Assembly: GCF_000264995.1 (NCBI RefSeq)
Contig: NW_006767439.1
Location: 292,596 to 324,537 of the forward strand
Length of the DNA: 31,942 bases
Reading direction: 5' to 3'
Origin: Punctularia strigosozonata HHB-11173 SS5
Taxonomy: Eukaryota > Basidiomycota > Agaricomycetes > Corticiales > Punctulariaceae
The notes beneath the pieces were generated by a model. It had not been told where the DNA came from. It did no database searches and worked only from the letters and a program-made list of their open reading frames with translations. Positions 10,559 through 21,536 of this stretch are shown piece after piece. How positions within the stretch are numbered: the first letter of the stretch is position 1; each line of letters begins with the position of its first letter. The position numbers and the translations under genes are program-made.

Positions 10559-12727
10559 TCATGATGACGCTTGACCCACCAATCTGATGTTACTGCTCAA
10601 CTACGGGGAAATTAGTGATGCAGTATGCTGTCCATACTGCTGACACGCGCTTACCTGTGGAGTGGGGATCATGTTGAGTTCGATGTCGTCGTGCTTCACC
10701 CTGGTGCCGGGAGCCTTCCGTTTCTTGTATTGATCCCTGGACCATTGATGGACTCTTTGGGCCATCTCGTAGAGACGGTAGCTACATTGGCAGGGCTTGT
10801 CAGCTTTTGGAGTCTTCGATCGAACTCTCTTACCTGAGTTCTGTCATGAGCTTATCGAAGGGCATTTCTGGTTTTGTCTCTGCAGAAGGTAATCGTGAGC
10901 CCGTGATTTATCTCATTGGCCATGCACATACTTAATATATCGATCAACGCCTTGTAGGGAAAGCATCAGAGTCGCTCTGTAAGAATGTAAAACATATGAC
11001 ATACGATGGTCAATGTCCCTCCTTCGGCCAAGTCCCAAGTCAAGTGATTATCACCTGCAGCTGCCAATGCTACCTGTGACGCGAACCTCAGCAAGCAACA
11101 TGGCAGGACGTTTCGCCAACGCACCACGCGGGGTTTATTTTCGCCGGATTCAGGAGTGCACCACCCATCGCATTTGAAATGCTCGGAGATCGGCGACATG
11201 CACCTCTGTGCTTCGTCCTGGAGTAACCACGATGGCTGCTGCGCGATATACGGCGACAACAATGGAACCGGGAGGTCCGAATTCGGATCCGCCACTGTCA
11301 AACGACCGGGGAAGATACCTGAAGGGGGGGTGATACAGAAGTCGGGGCTTGTTGGGCTGACGACATCCATGCCTTCGAATGTCGTGCCGATGTTGGAGGG
11401 GGTGCCCGGGTCCGTCCACGCACGAGTAGGGGCAGTATTCTCAACGGGCTCTGGCAAGATCGGAGGCACGGCAAAGTGAGAGGGGAAGATTTGCATGGTA
11501 TTGCGCCATTGAAGCTGCTTCGCCTTGATGGATGTCGCCGGCAGACCTTGGAAGCTTCCTTTGCGAGACTCGACCTCCTCGGCGTTACGACGCTGGGAAG
11601 AGATGATTCGGCCCGATGAAACTACATTTGAATGGGTGAGTAACTTGGGACAATCTCTGTCCAGCAGACACGCTTACATCTGGCAAGCTTGCGGGCTATG
11701 AAGCTGGCGTCAGCTGATACTCGAAACATGGCAGCTGAATAACTTACCATTAGCATTACGGATAAGAGATGCGTCACGCTCTCCTTTGTAGATATATGGC
11801 ACGTAAACGTTATGACAATGTACGTGGTCAAGGTCTATCAGGGATTACGATTTAGCGAAGCGTCGATTCGTAGCGTTCGGCCTACCTAGCATAGTACCAC
11901 TATGACACGTGTCGAATATGGCCTGTAACATCAGGATCGAGTCGGTTCATCGGTACAAAGATCGAGGTCAAAACGTACAGTCAATGTGCACCCGACAGGA
12001 AGAGGATCGACGAGCAGTTGTTTAAGAACCTACGGTGACCTGTTGAAGTTGATGGGAGCAAGGTTCGTAATAGCGGGGCGTACATTATCTCTGATCTCGT
12101 CGTGTCCGGTATCATCACATGGTACAAGAGCTAGGTTCGTCAGACATCATTCAGCGTAGGTCTGTGGGGTTTAGTTACCTTCGTCCATGTCATCCTCTTC
12201 TGATCCGGTTGTATTCTCGACCTGGCGCGAGTGGCCAGAGTCTATCCGGAAGTTTCGATTAGGATAACGTGCGTTGATACGGTCAAACTCACAGTACAGC
12301 ACAAAACGATCTCCTTCCTGTGCACCTTCTACCAGAGCTTTGAACTGATGAAGCTGCAGGAGTGTCAAAGTAAGAGATGAAGGCTGATTTCTATAGACTC
12401 ACGAGGTTCCTCCTCGAAGGTTGCAAGTGCGTTGGTGTCAAGGGGTCATCTTGCATGATGATGATATCCGTCTCGCAATAATGGTAGAATTCTGGATCGA
12501 CGCACAGAACATCCGGTGGTAAGCGACTTATCCTCTGAAACAGGGCAAGGACAGCGCAATTAACCCATGATGAACTGCTTGAAATTGGCAACGTCGCAAT
12601 GTGGTCCTATAAGTGCTCCAGATTCGGGGGATTCTTGTTCACCGCTGGAATCATACTTGATACCGATCAGCAAGGCCTTGCGACGGGGTTCCCTGTCTTC
12701 AGCAGGAAGAGAGGGAATCGGGGGCAT
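10559..12727 (-). CDS. Metacaspase (caspase-like cysteine protease, C14 family)
   Basis: Metacaspases are calcium-dependent, Arg/Lys-specific cysteine proteases linked to stress death, aggregate clearance and cell cycle. Exons, minus strand: 12727-12565, 12491-12403, 12353-12293, 12241-12179, 12130-12084, 12029-11979, 11922-11886, 11834-11748, 11621-11125, 11073-11005, 10950-10932, 10879-10834, 10781-10655 and 10600-10559. That is 13 introns and 465 residues. The p20 region shows RRKALLIGIKY (about 15-25) and GPHCDVANF. The catalytic His is H108 in FVLYYSGHS; the Cys is C164 in AIFDTCHSGT. Both motifs appear only after splicing, which supports the model. The p10 region shows VALAAAGDNHLTWDLAEGGTLT (366-387), then ALIDILKTKPEMPFDKLMTELS. 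A linker of about 160 residues (about 201-365) separates them. There is no proline-rich prodomain or zinc finger ahead of p20. Intron 8 (126 bases) is unusually long and may hide a small exon. Catalytic identity is secure. Confidence 0.92.
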
Positions 12728-14531
12728 GGTGCATGGGGCGGCTGACGACTTGAGCACAGCGATTCTCCAGGGCACAGATACAAGGAGGGTACGCCAAAGT
12801 CGCCTCGCTCACTGATCATTCGTTCCGAGCATAACGGATCGCCTCGAGGCCCTGCCGCCACGTTCCATGAATTAAACCTTGTTCCACCACATGGACTGAG
12901 CTCGGGAAGACGTTCGCAAACAGCGATACGACGAAAGTAGCTCCCGCCATTAAGCCAGCATACCAATATCCGCCAGTTTGACGAGACTTGCAGAGGCGCG
13001 TCGGAGGAGTTCAACTTGAGATGGGAATATTACGGTAGTGCGTGATCCGGCGTCGATCCCTTCGGGCTTCTCAGAAGCGCAACTAATCCCATCACCTTGG
13101 ATTCAGGAGGAGGCACGATATCTTGTTGTCACGCTTGGCGTGCAGGCAGGCAGGCAACATGCAGATTAGATGTACACCACAGAAAACAAAACGCGGCTGG
13201 ATAGTGTTGCCGTCACGTGTTCGCAAAGCAAAGATGTTCCTCGTCGTCGTCGTCGGTCTTTTGTCTGCACACGCGCCGCCTGGACGACCAACGCCTTGAC
13301 GCCCAGTATCTTTGACTCGCCTTCTCTCTGAAGGCTACTTATTGTCGCAATGGTGTTTCATCGTCTGCGTCTTAGGACGTCCGTACCCCCCTGCCGCTTG
13401 GTTGACAAAAGATGAAACAGGTCAACACGTTCGCTGGCAACCGCGTCGGTGTACCATCGACGCTCGACAGATCTTGCCATTATGCGGCTAGCCGACATAC
13501 GGCAAGGCTTTCCAGCGATGTCGAGATTGCCAACTCCGTGCATCATGGCAGTCTTGGTTCCTGTAATGGAGCGACGCCCTTGGATCAACGTCCATGAACC
13601 GCAACCTTATTCACCGTACCCCTGACAATCCATACTCCGGCAGGCCTCAGCTGCTAGCTTGGGAGGCTCATTCGGTTTAGTCCGGTAACTCGTGATAGGA
13701 GGAAACAGGTAGCGGGTTTTTTCCGCCGGTTCAACGACGTTTGAAGACACTCGATCGAGATCCGTTCCTAGCGATTGCGAGTCGTCTAGGCAAGTCGATC
13801 TTATCTCGGTACCCCACATGCACGTCCTTATTGTCTTCTGCCAAAAGCGTCAGGTCCCGCTATCAAGTCGCTGAATTCACCGGAGGCTTGCTCACCGTGT
13901 CTCACCTCCTTCGCAACGACCACCGAAACTCAGTTGCCTGACGACGCAGACAATAGTTCGCAATGGCAAGGTTCGCAACAGTGAATGGTGAGGTTATCCA
14001 TTCTGTCTACGTCATAGTCGTTACATCTCATGCGCATCTACTAGCTCCAATTCCAAAGTCAATGCAACGCGGTGAAGAAATTGGTTGTAGCAATGTCGTT
14101 CTCGATTTCCGATCCTCTGGTGAGTACATAGTAATGAAAAAAGAATAAATGAGCGTAAGGTAATAATAATTAATAAGCAAGGAACGCCCGTGCGGTTATG
14201 CTGGAGATGGAGAATGAGGAGGGGGAAGTACAATGCCGGTTGAGCTGGCGCGGAAGAGGCTTGGAATGGGCGGGGGTGCGTACATATGCTGGTGGTGATG
14301 ATAGTGGCCAGAGAGGTCGCGCTGTGGTGTTACAGTGGCGGACTGGGGATGTGCGGATACAACAATAACCCGTACAACATTGGTGCCCAAAGGAGTCGCA
14401 GGAGATGATGAAGTGAAAGGTTGTATGTCGGATGAGAATGTGGAGGCGGGCAGATGAGAGCGGTACAAGGTGGGTGTCCGTAAAGAGAATCGTTCTTGCT
14501 GTCAGTGCGAGCCGGCGCGCTGACGAAATCG
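12728..14531. other. Long gap: metacaspase upstream region and HMG gene 3' flank
   Basis: These 1.8 kb hold no gene I can support. The right part (about 14160-14531) should be the 3' UTR of the HMG-box gene; on its strand an AT-rich run (ttattaattattattacc) lies near 14160-14178. The left part must include the metacaspase promoter. A CACGTG word occurs at about 13213-13218 and a run of GTC triplets near 13240. Frames at 13358-13588 (-), 13412-13597 (+) and 13741-13941 (+) are short, overlap on opposite strands and show no family signature. Confidence 0.5.
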
Positions 14532-16298
14532 TTAGAATCGGTCGGAAAGCATCATGTCGTCGAACGAGATGCCAGCGAAGGGGTCGTGGCCCCCGTCCGA
14601 GCGTGCGTCGGACGCACTGAGCAACCACGGGCCGGTCGAGGTCTGGGGTCCGCAATCGGAGGACGACGACGGCATCGCCGGCTGGGTGTTGTCGTGCTGC
14701 TGCTGTTGTTCCGCGATCTGCTGCTCGTGCACGTCGCCCGCGTCGTACTTGGGCAGACCCAGCTCGATAGGAGGGATCGCGTGGAGGTCGAAGTCCTCCG
14801 TCTGCAGCAGAGACTCTGAAGGGTTCCATAGCGCCTGGCCTTCCCACGACCACGCGGGGTACACGAGGTCGGGCATGGCCATGTCGAACGCGAAGTCGTG
14901 CTCCTGGCCGCCGCCGCATGCCAAATTGGTTTCTTCGCCGTGTATCATGATGCCGACGCCGAGGTTCGACGAAGGGGTGAACGGCCCGGGAGATCCGGGT
15001 CCGGACGCGATCGAGTCGGCTGGAGAGACGAGCTGCATCGTGGAGTGCTGTGATGCAGGCATGGTGAGCGGAGGGAGGCTCATCGACGGGTGTTGCGACT
15101 GATCGGGGAACACAAGTGGTCGCAACTCGTACATTCCCTGATATTGGCCAGGCTACGTAGGGCGTCAATAAATGCGAACGCGAATCGAGCAAGCAGGCGA
15201 CTCACGAAGGTCGACGAGTAGTCCGTCGGTGCTGCCATGGGCGGCATGAGGGTCTGAGACGGCGCAGCCTCGTATGATCGGTCGGTGGGACGCGGAGTCC
15301 GGTCGACGGAGCTTCTCCGGATGGGAGGCATCGGGCCGAGCGTCGGAGAGCTGGGGCACGAAGGCATGAAGGAGATGCTCGGGAGCTGGATCGTCTGGTA
15401 TGCGACCGGAGGCGTCGGGGCGGATATCGAACGTCCGTGGCGCGCAGACGTAGGCATCGCCGGGATCGGGAGGATGAAGGACATACTGTCCAAGTCCGGT
15501 TCGTACTCCTCACCTCTCGCCGCACCCTTCCCCTTCTTAGACGCCGCCGCCTTTGCCTTCTCGCTCTTCTTGACGCGCTGCGGGCGGTAAACGTAGTGGG
15601 GGTACAGCGCCTCGTGCTCCTTCTTTTTCTCCTTCGCAAGCTCCTCCCAGTGCGTCCTCTCCTCCGGCGTCAGCGCCTTCCACTGCTGGCTGATCATCTT
15701 GGACAGATCCGCCTGCCGCTGCTTCTTCACCTTGCCCTTCTCGCCGCTCGTGGAGGACGACTCCGCCTGCTCCTGCGCGGCCTGCAGGCGATCCTCTACG
15801 CATTTCCGGCGGAAGAGGATGAAGGCGTTCTCGGGGCGCTTGATGTAGTCCTCGTCGCCCTTCTTGGGCCGCCGCTCGGGTTCAGTGACCACGGAACCGG
15901 AAGACTTACGACGACGCCACTGCGAAGCGGGCGTTCCGCGGGTGGGGGAGTACACGGAGGAGGACGTAGGTGAGGACAACTCGGATGAAGGGGTGTAGGT
16001 GCGAACTAATGGTGGTGTCGACACAGGCGTGATCGGCGAGCGACTTTCGTCGAAGGGGGACGCCGAGGGGGAGGAGAACGGACTGGCGACGGACGGTGGA
16101 AAGGGACCGGTGTTGATAGGGAAGGTGAATGCTCGGGGCGTGGGGGCGATGATGGAGACGCTGGGGGGCTCCAGCTGGGGCGCGTCCGTGGTGATCTCGA
16201 GTGCTGCATCGCGTCAAGGTGAGCAAGTTGGTTCGATGGTCCGATAAGCTGATTCCCTTACATCGTGGGTGCGCATCGCGCGTCCTGTAGGCGGGCAT
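14532..16298 (-). CDS. HMG-box transcription factor 1 (left, divergent)
   Basis: This is a sequence-specific HMG-box regulator, expected in the nucleus. Exons are 16298-16262, 16203-15206 and 15152-14532 (introns 58 and 53 bases), giving 551 residues. The first intron joins MPAYRTRDAHPR to SLEITTDAPQ in frame (phase 1). The HMG box is about 133-221: IKRPENAFILFRRK, then KKQRQADLSKMISQQWKAL, ERTHWEELAKEKKKEHEALY and YVYRPQR. RPxNAFILFR is typical of the fungal Ste11/Prf1/MAT-type class. The loop between helices 1 and 2 is about 14 residues longer than in the partner gene. After a basic stretch comes RHGRSISAPTPP (267-278), a candidate PKA/14-3-3 site, and IRRSSVDR (307-314). The C-terminus is Gln/Ser/Pro-rich and acidic, ending FAGISFDDMMLSDRF, which looks like an activation domain. 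From memory, the combination of KKQRQADLSK, ISQQW and RHGRSxSAPTPP marks a widespread Agaricomycete HMG family. Target genes are unknown. Confidence 0.92.
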
Positions 16299-16306
16299 GA
16301 TGAACG

Positions 16307-16315
16307 ATTGTTCAG
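16307..16315 (+). promoter_or_regulatory. HMG-core site ATTGTTCAG, proximal copy
   Basis: ATTGTT (reverse AACAAT) is the classic HMG-box core. This copy lies nine bases upstream of the left HMG gene's ATG, so in its 5' UTR or at its transcription start. A CTTTGT core follows at 16321-16326. An identical nine-base word occurs at 16590. Confidence 0.3.
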
Positions 16316-16428
16316 AGTGTCTTTGTAGCGACCGAAAAGGAAAGGGAGGCGAGCCTGCTCGAGGCGGATGGGCGGTGAATGGGGAGGGGGAAGAGGGAGA
16401 TAATGGAGATTCGAGCAGGATGGATGGC

Positions 16429-16437
16429 TCCCTTTGT
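16429..16437 (-). promoter_or_regulatory. Exact pheromone-response-element-like site ACAAAGGGA
   Basis: The plus strand reads TCCCTTTGT. On the coding strand of the left HMG gene this is 5'-ACAAAGGGA-3', 131-139 bases before its ATG. In Ustilago maydis this nine-mer is the pheromone response element bound by the HMG-box factor Prf1, also found upstream of prf1 itself. The match is exact and in the expected orientation. Function here is inferred; one nine-base match in 32 kb has a modest chance probability on its own. Confidence 0.45.
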
Positions 16438-16589
16438 TTCGTCCGGACTGGCGAGGCAAAGACAATTAGCTCTGGCGGAGGTCGAAGCCGAGACAATACG
16501 GGGGACGAGCTTTATAGTCTTGGCCAGGTGGATGGGGGGAAGGTTCCGGCGGACGTAACACGAGCGAGGAGTTCGCCCGCATCTCGCTC

Positions 16590-16598
16590 ATTGTTCAG
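16590..16598 (+). promoter_or_regulatory. HMG-core site ATTGTTCAG, distal copy
   Basis: This is the second exact copy of ATTGTTCAG, about 292 bases upstream of the left HMG gene ATG. A weaker relative, TTATTGTCTTTCAG, lies at about 16701-16714. Together with the PRE-like word they form a small cluster in the first 420 bases upstream of the gene. Confidence 0.3.
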
Positions 16599-19500
16599 TC
16601 CCAAATGAGACATTCTAGGGACCGTGTGCCGAATTCAGACGCGAGGGCGTTCTCCATTTCCTGGCCAAACAGTGCGCAAACAGAGGAGCGGTGTCCTTGC
16701 TTATTGTCTTTCAGGAGCACGATGGGAACGAGCGTGGCATTAAGCTTTTTCCCATGCCGTTATTGCGTCCGCTGACTAGATAATCTGCCATCGCTCGGGT
16801 AGATATTCGATAATTTCCCGTGGGACCCGACGTAACGCGCATTCTCTGCACCGTCCACCGCCAGTCGTCTCGGCACGCCGTCACGCTCCTCCGACGAACC
16901 CACCCGCCCGCGCTCAGGGCAAGATCGGCGGTGCGTTCAACCTGCCCGATGCGGCAGCTGCGACCCTATCTGCCGGTCCAGCCGTGCCGGTCAGCGCCGG
17001 TGTTCCAGAAAGGCAACTAGGACACCGAGCGGCGGATACTTTCCCCTCGAGTCCTCCTCCCGCTCGAGCACCCGATAGGCGTCGGCGAGATTGACGCCCA
17101 CAGCAGTGCTCGTCGTCACTGGACCCGCAAACCACTACGCCTGCCTCATTCGTCGCGCGACGCGACGCGCTTGGGCTCGTCTTGCTCAAGCACGATATAC
17201 TTCCGTATCATGCCCTTGATCCCCATCAGCCGATTCGGAACGGTCCGTACCCCCGCTCAACAAGTCCACGGATATTAAATCGCATCCATCTGCCCTGCCA
17301 TGGCGCACCTGGCCGAAAAGGTTGATACGGGTGTCCTTGTTCCATCTGCGATAGCGAACGCTAGGACGCGCTCGCGGAGGTGGGCCCCGCCTGTCCGGCA
17401 TCACATGAACAGATTCTCCGCCGGCTATTCAACGCTGCGCTGCAGTGCGATATGGAGCCCGAAGCGATATCAGACAGAAGTGGGACAAAGCAGGACACCG
17501 CCCGTATGCCTGCGCGTTCCGACGGCGGATCACCGGTGCTCGGATCTCCATGCCGCGAGAGACAGCGAGAGACCGGAGTGAGTTCCGGCTCAAGTTACTG
17601 AACGCTCCCGCGCATCACCACTGGCGTTGACGTTCTAGGATATCCGAGATGAACACTTGCACTCTCTGCATTCTCCGAAGACGCCGATCACGCAACAACG
17701 ACGGACTCGTCCTTCGCATAGGCAGTCTCTTCAGCGGGGTCGCCCAACTCGTATGTTATCTGATCTAAAGCGTTGTACGGAAATGAAAACGCCGGTGACA
17801 ATGCAATCAATCGTATGCTCGCCAGGTCAGATCGCTAGCTACTGTGCGCTCGAATGGTTCTGTGGCCCGAGGTTGTCAATGGACATCGATTGACGGTTGG
17901 CATTTTGCGAGCGAAGTATACGACGCCACCGCTACTTCGTCTCCTGGAAACATCCATGCAGATGAACGCGGAGCTAGTGCAAGTACATTCAATATCAACT
18001 TCCGTCTTACATCCCATTTTCTCTAGGCTAGAACCGTAAGGCAGTTATTCCACGAACACTCTCGAGATCAATGCATACGCACTCTAGTACACGTATGAAT
18101 TCGAAGACTCTCAGGGCACCCGATATGGTCAGGCCTGTGGCCGGTGCATCGAATGCGTCTCTCTTCAGAGTCCCGGATCGGGCACGGGTAGTCCTAGGTC
18201 CAGGACACTGTCTCACTCTGGTATCCGGACCGGTGTCCTACATGGCTGGGGCAGCTTCGGCATTCTTTGGGGATTGTTTACGACATTTCCTTCAGCGTGG
18301 CCACCCTCGAGGCGCTGGGCACAGGGTACAGGCAGTGTAGTGCGGCGACATTGCCATTACTGATGTCGCGCTTCGTCCGAAGCGGGTCGGAAATGTCGGG
18401 ACACTTTTACGCAGTTCTCTCAGATGACGGAATTGCGAATGGGCTCGGGTCGATGGAAGAGGAAGGTTCAAGAGGACGCGCGGGTGTCCGTTCGTGGCAT
18501 GTGAGATCCGAGAGCATGGAACCATGTGTGACGTGTCACGCCTGCCCGAAATGACGAGTTTTCCGTCACCCGACCTTCTGCCAGCGTCGCCACCATTTCG
18601 CACTCGGGCGCAGCGTCCGAACACCCTGCATCGTCGCCACATTCTGCGAGTTTGAGGGTGTAAATCAATAATATGGAGTAGCGGGGTGTAGCTGAAGTGG
18701 GAACCGCCCACATCGCAAAGCTTACTTCCCCGCAAAACCCGGCGATCATAGCATCCGAACCCGCATTGAATTCCATGAACTCTAAAGGAAAGTGCCGTTG
18801 GCACCCACCCTCCACCAAGCTTGCACGGTGAGTCAGGTTTGCGCTCGATCTCACCGTTCGTCCTATATGCGAACTGAACAGATTGTCGCTCTTGGTAGGT
18901 ATATGACTCTCTCTGGCAGAGTCGCCGCCGCGGGTTTTTTCCGGCCCTGGACTCCTGTGCCCCGTTTTCTTGATTTGGGCTACAATGGGGCCGGCTCTCC
19001 CTGTTCCGCTCATAAATCTGGCCATGATGTTGCACCAGAACGATTGGCGCGGTCGCCCTTCACATCTTTGCACCCTTCTCGCGGTCGCGCCATCGCGTCG
19101 CATCTTTACCGCCACCCACTCGACAATAGCCCTCGGGGAAGACGTTCTAGATTTCCTGCGCGTTCTCTCCACCCCATTGTTCATCCGGAGTCAGGTCGCG
19201 TTATCGCTGCTCGCGTCCGTGAGGATGCTCATTGTCCGATGCGCGACTCAACGATCCGCCCGCCATGATATCGGCGTAGCATGACCCCCTGCGGACCGGT
19301 GCGCGCTGGTTTGCAAAGTGCAACGGCAGCTTCTCGCATTCCATCCGGCCTTGGAACTCATTGCCACTGAAACCGTGCTGTGCTTCCCTTCAGTTCGCAA
19401 TTTGAAGCGCGAGGCGTCTGACTCTTCCCGAGACCTGGCTATTGTGTCTAATAGTAACGGCGGTGGTGCATGGTCGCAATGACATCGTTCCGCGCCGACC

Positions 19501-21444
19501 CGCGCTGGGCAACGGTTCATCCATCACACGGATGGCTCGCTATCTCACCCGTCTCCAGCTTCTAGAACCGCGCTGGTGGTCGAGACGTTGGATACATCGC
19601 ATTTGCTCGCCAGGCCCGACGCGAACGACCTTATGCGCGACATCCATGGAGCTCATCGTCATATCTCTCATTCGATGGGCGCCATTCCGCTGCTCGCGGT
19701 GGAGAACAGCTCCCCGACTGATTGCGCACTGGCAGATTTGTTCGGTGTGCTCCATGACCGCACCCAACGGCTTTGGAGGCTCGGCTGACGCAGTGCAGGT
19801 TTCTCTCCAGAACCACGGCATCGAAATGAAAATTTCACCCCCATGATTGTGCAGCGCATTTAACGCGATTTATGGTCACGAATATCGCGATGAATGTGCT
19901 CATGTCACAAGCATCGATCACCGTGCTCGGCCATCTTTCACTCGCCATATGGCGGCTGGCAATCCGTGTAAGATATACGCCCACAAATGTCCAGTGAGTG
20001 GCGTTTGCCTTCTTTCGCGAACGCCTATACGCTTATGCGGGCTAGCCATATTAGGCAGTCTCACTTGCTTTGATCTATACGCCCCCACCTGGGATGCCGC
20101 CATCGGCGGAGACATTACGAGGCCAGTAATACCCGTCCATCAGATTCACCTCTGTTCGGCTATCAATAAACAGTCGTCTGCGCAGGCGGCTCGTAGCCGC
20201 ATGTCGAGGTTCAAGCTGTCGCCACAATTGCGCCGTCGGCAAGCCGACAGCTCATCCCTCCCCCGCATAACAGGCGGTGCGCCGATCTCCGGTTGGTCTA
20301 GCACCCGTGATCTCGTCTTGTGCGTCGGCCCAGTCTCGTTGAAGGCCGTCCCGACGCGGTCTCAGACATCCAGGTGCGTATGTTGGTGCGTGTTACTGTC
20401 GATATCACTGCGCTCTGATGTGGCGTTCGCCTCCTCGGCACGAATGTTATTGGTGCATCCGCGGGTTTGTCAGTCTCCACGGAGGCCCGTACGCTGTTCG
20501 TTTCCTATGAATGCGTATACTCTCACCGGCGAATAAACATCGTGCGTTACGTTACCGCTGGTCACTAAGCACAAGGCATCCCTTATTGGGCTTGAGCGAG
20601 CAAGTCCTAAGATATATTCGGATTTCATTGCATACTTGGTGGCTCCTATCCTCAGAGTCGAGAGCTCGGGATGCTCCATTCTAGCACGAGATAAGGTTGG
20701 CTGAAAGCACGCCACTGCAAGTCAAGTGCGCTCGTTCGATCTTGCTACCGAACTGTCGGTTCCCGGCTATTCATCAGAATTTCATATAGATCTTCGGGAT
20801 ACTACGGACCACCGGCGCGGAAGCTAAAGCCGGTCTTCAAGTCAAGACGCTTTGAATCAAGACATAACATACTGTGTCCACTCTCCGGTTAGCTTGGAAC
20901 CAGGGTCGTTACATGCTACGCTACAAGTGAGTTCTCCGTAATTGTCCACGGATAACGTGCACAAAACTGAAAACAAGAATGTCTAATCGCGCTAAGTCAG
21001 ATAAGATTAACAGCCGTGGGAAACCGCTTTGATGACCATGCGATCGAGATTTCTAGAGCCTCTTCTGTCTTGATCCTGTCCCGTGCGCCCTGACCTGACC
21101 CGGTCCCGCTTTCACCGGTCCCCTGTCTAACCTGAGCCACGCGCAACAGACTTCATAGGGGCTGTGGTGTACCTCGTACCTATACGGGGGGCACTGCTGT
21201 TGTCCTAGACAAGAGGGGGGGCTCGTTCAACGGATGTGAGACAGCCTCACGCCCTCGACGAAGCCCCACCGGCGATTAAAATCCACCTTTCTGGGGCAGC
21301 TTATCCTGATCAGGTGGTCGATCTCCGCCTTCTGCTGCATATGGCATCAAGGAGCCACCATTCCGGCGAGCCCGCCTGCTATCGCCCGAAGGGGAAGCTC
21401 TGAACGGACCTTGTGGATATCCGGTTAGAGTTCGAGGGTTGCAA

Positions 21445-21536
21445 ATGATCGTAGGTTCTGTGCCGCCGATAGGCCCGCTATGCACTCGGATAGGATGCCG
21501 GAGTCTTCTGCAATTTAGGGCCCAACCTACAATCAT
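21445..21536. repeat. Short imperfect inverted repeat
   Basis: The 13-base arm at 21445-21457 (atgatcgtaggtt) and the arm at 21524-21536 (aacctacaatcat) are reverse complements except at one position, separated by 66 bases. They could form a hairpin or be the ends of a tiny non-autonomous element. No flanking target duplication is clear, and arms of this size can occur by chance in a 9-kb gap. Confidence 0.25.

Noticed and set aside
14170-15192. 340-codon minus-strand frame over the end of the left HMG gene
   Set aside because: It is a different frame from the HMG exon 3, Arg/His/Pro-rich, with no domain. The spliced HMG frame explains the region.
15437-15973. 178-codon plus-strand frame over the HMG box
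   Set aside because: Leu/Arg-rich antisense shadow of the HMG box exon.
13714-18944. CGGGTTTTTTCCG-like word occurring near 13714 and again near 18931
   Set aside because: Two short matches with unrelated flanks; no terminal repeat or element structure links them.
18292-19184. Two overlapping minus-strand frames of 247 and 238 codons
   Set aside because: They overlap in different frames, contain no recognisable domain and have composition typical of random GC-rich sequence.
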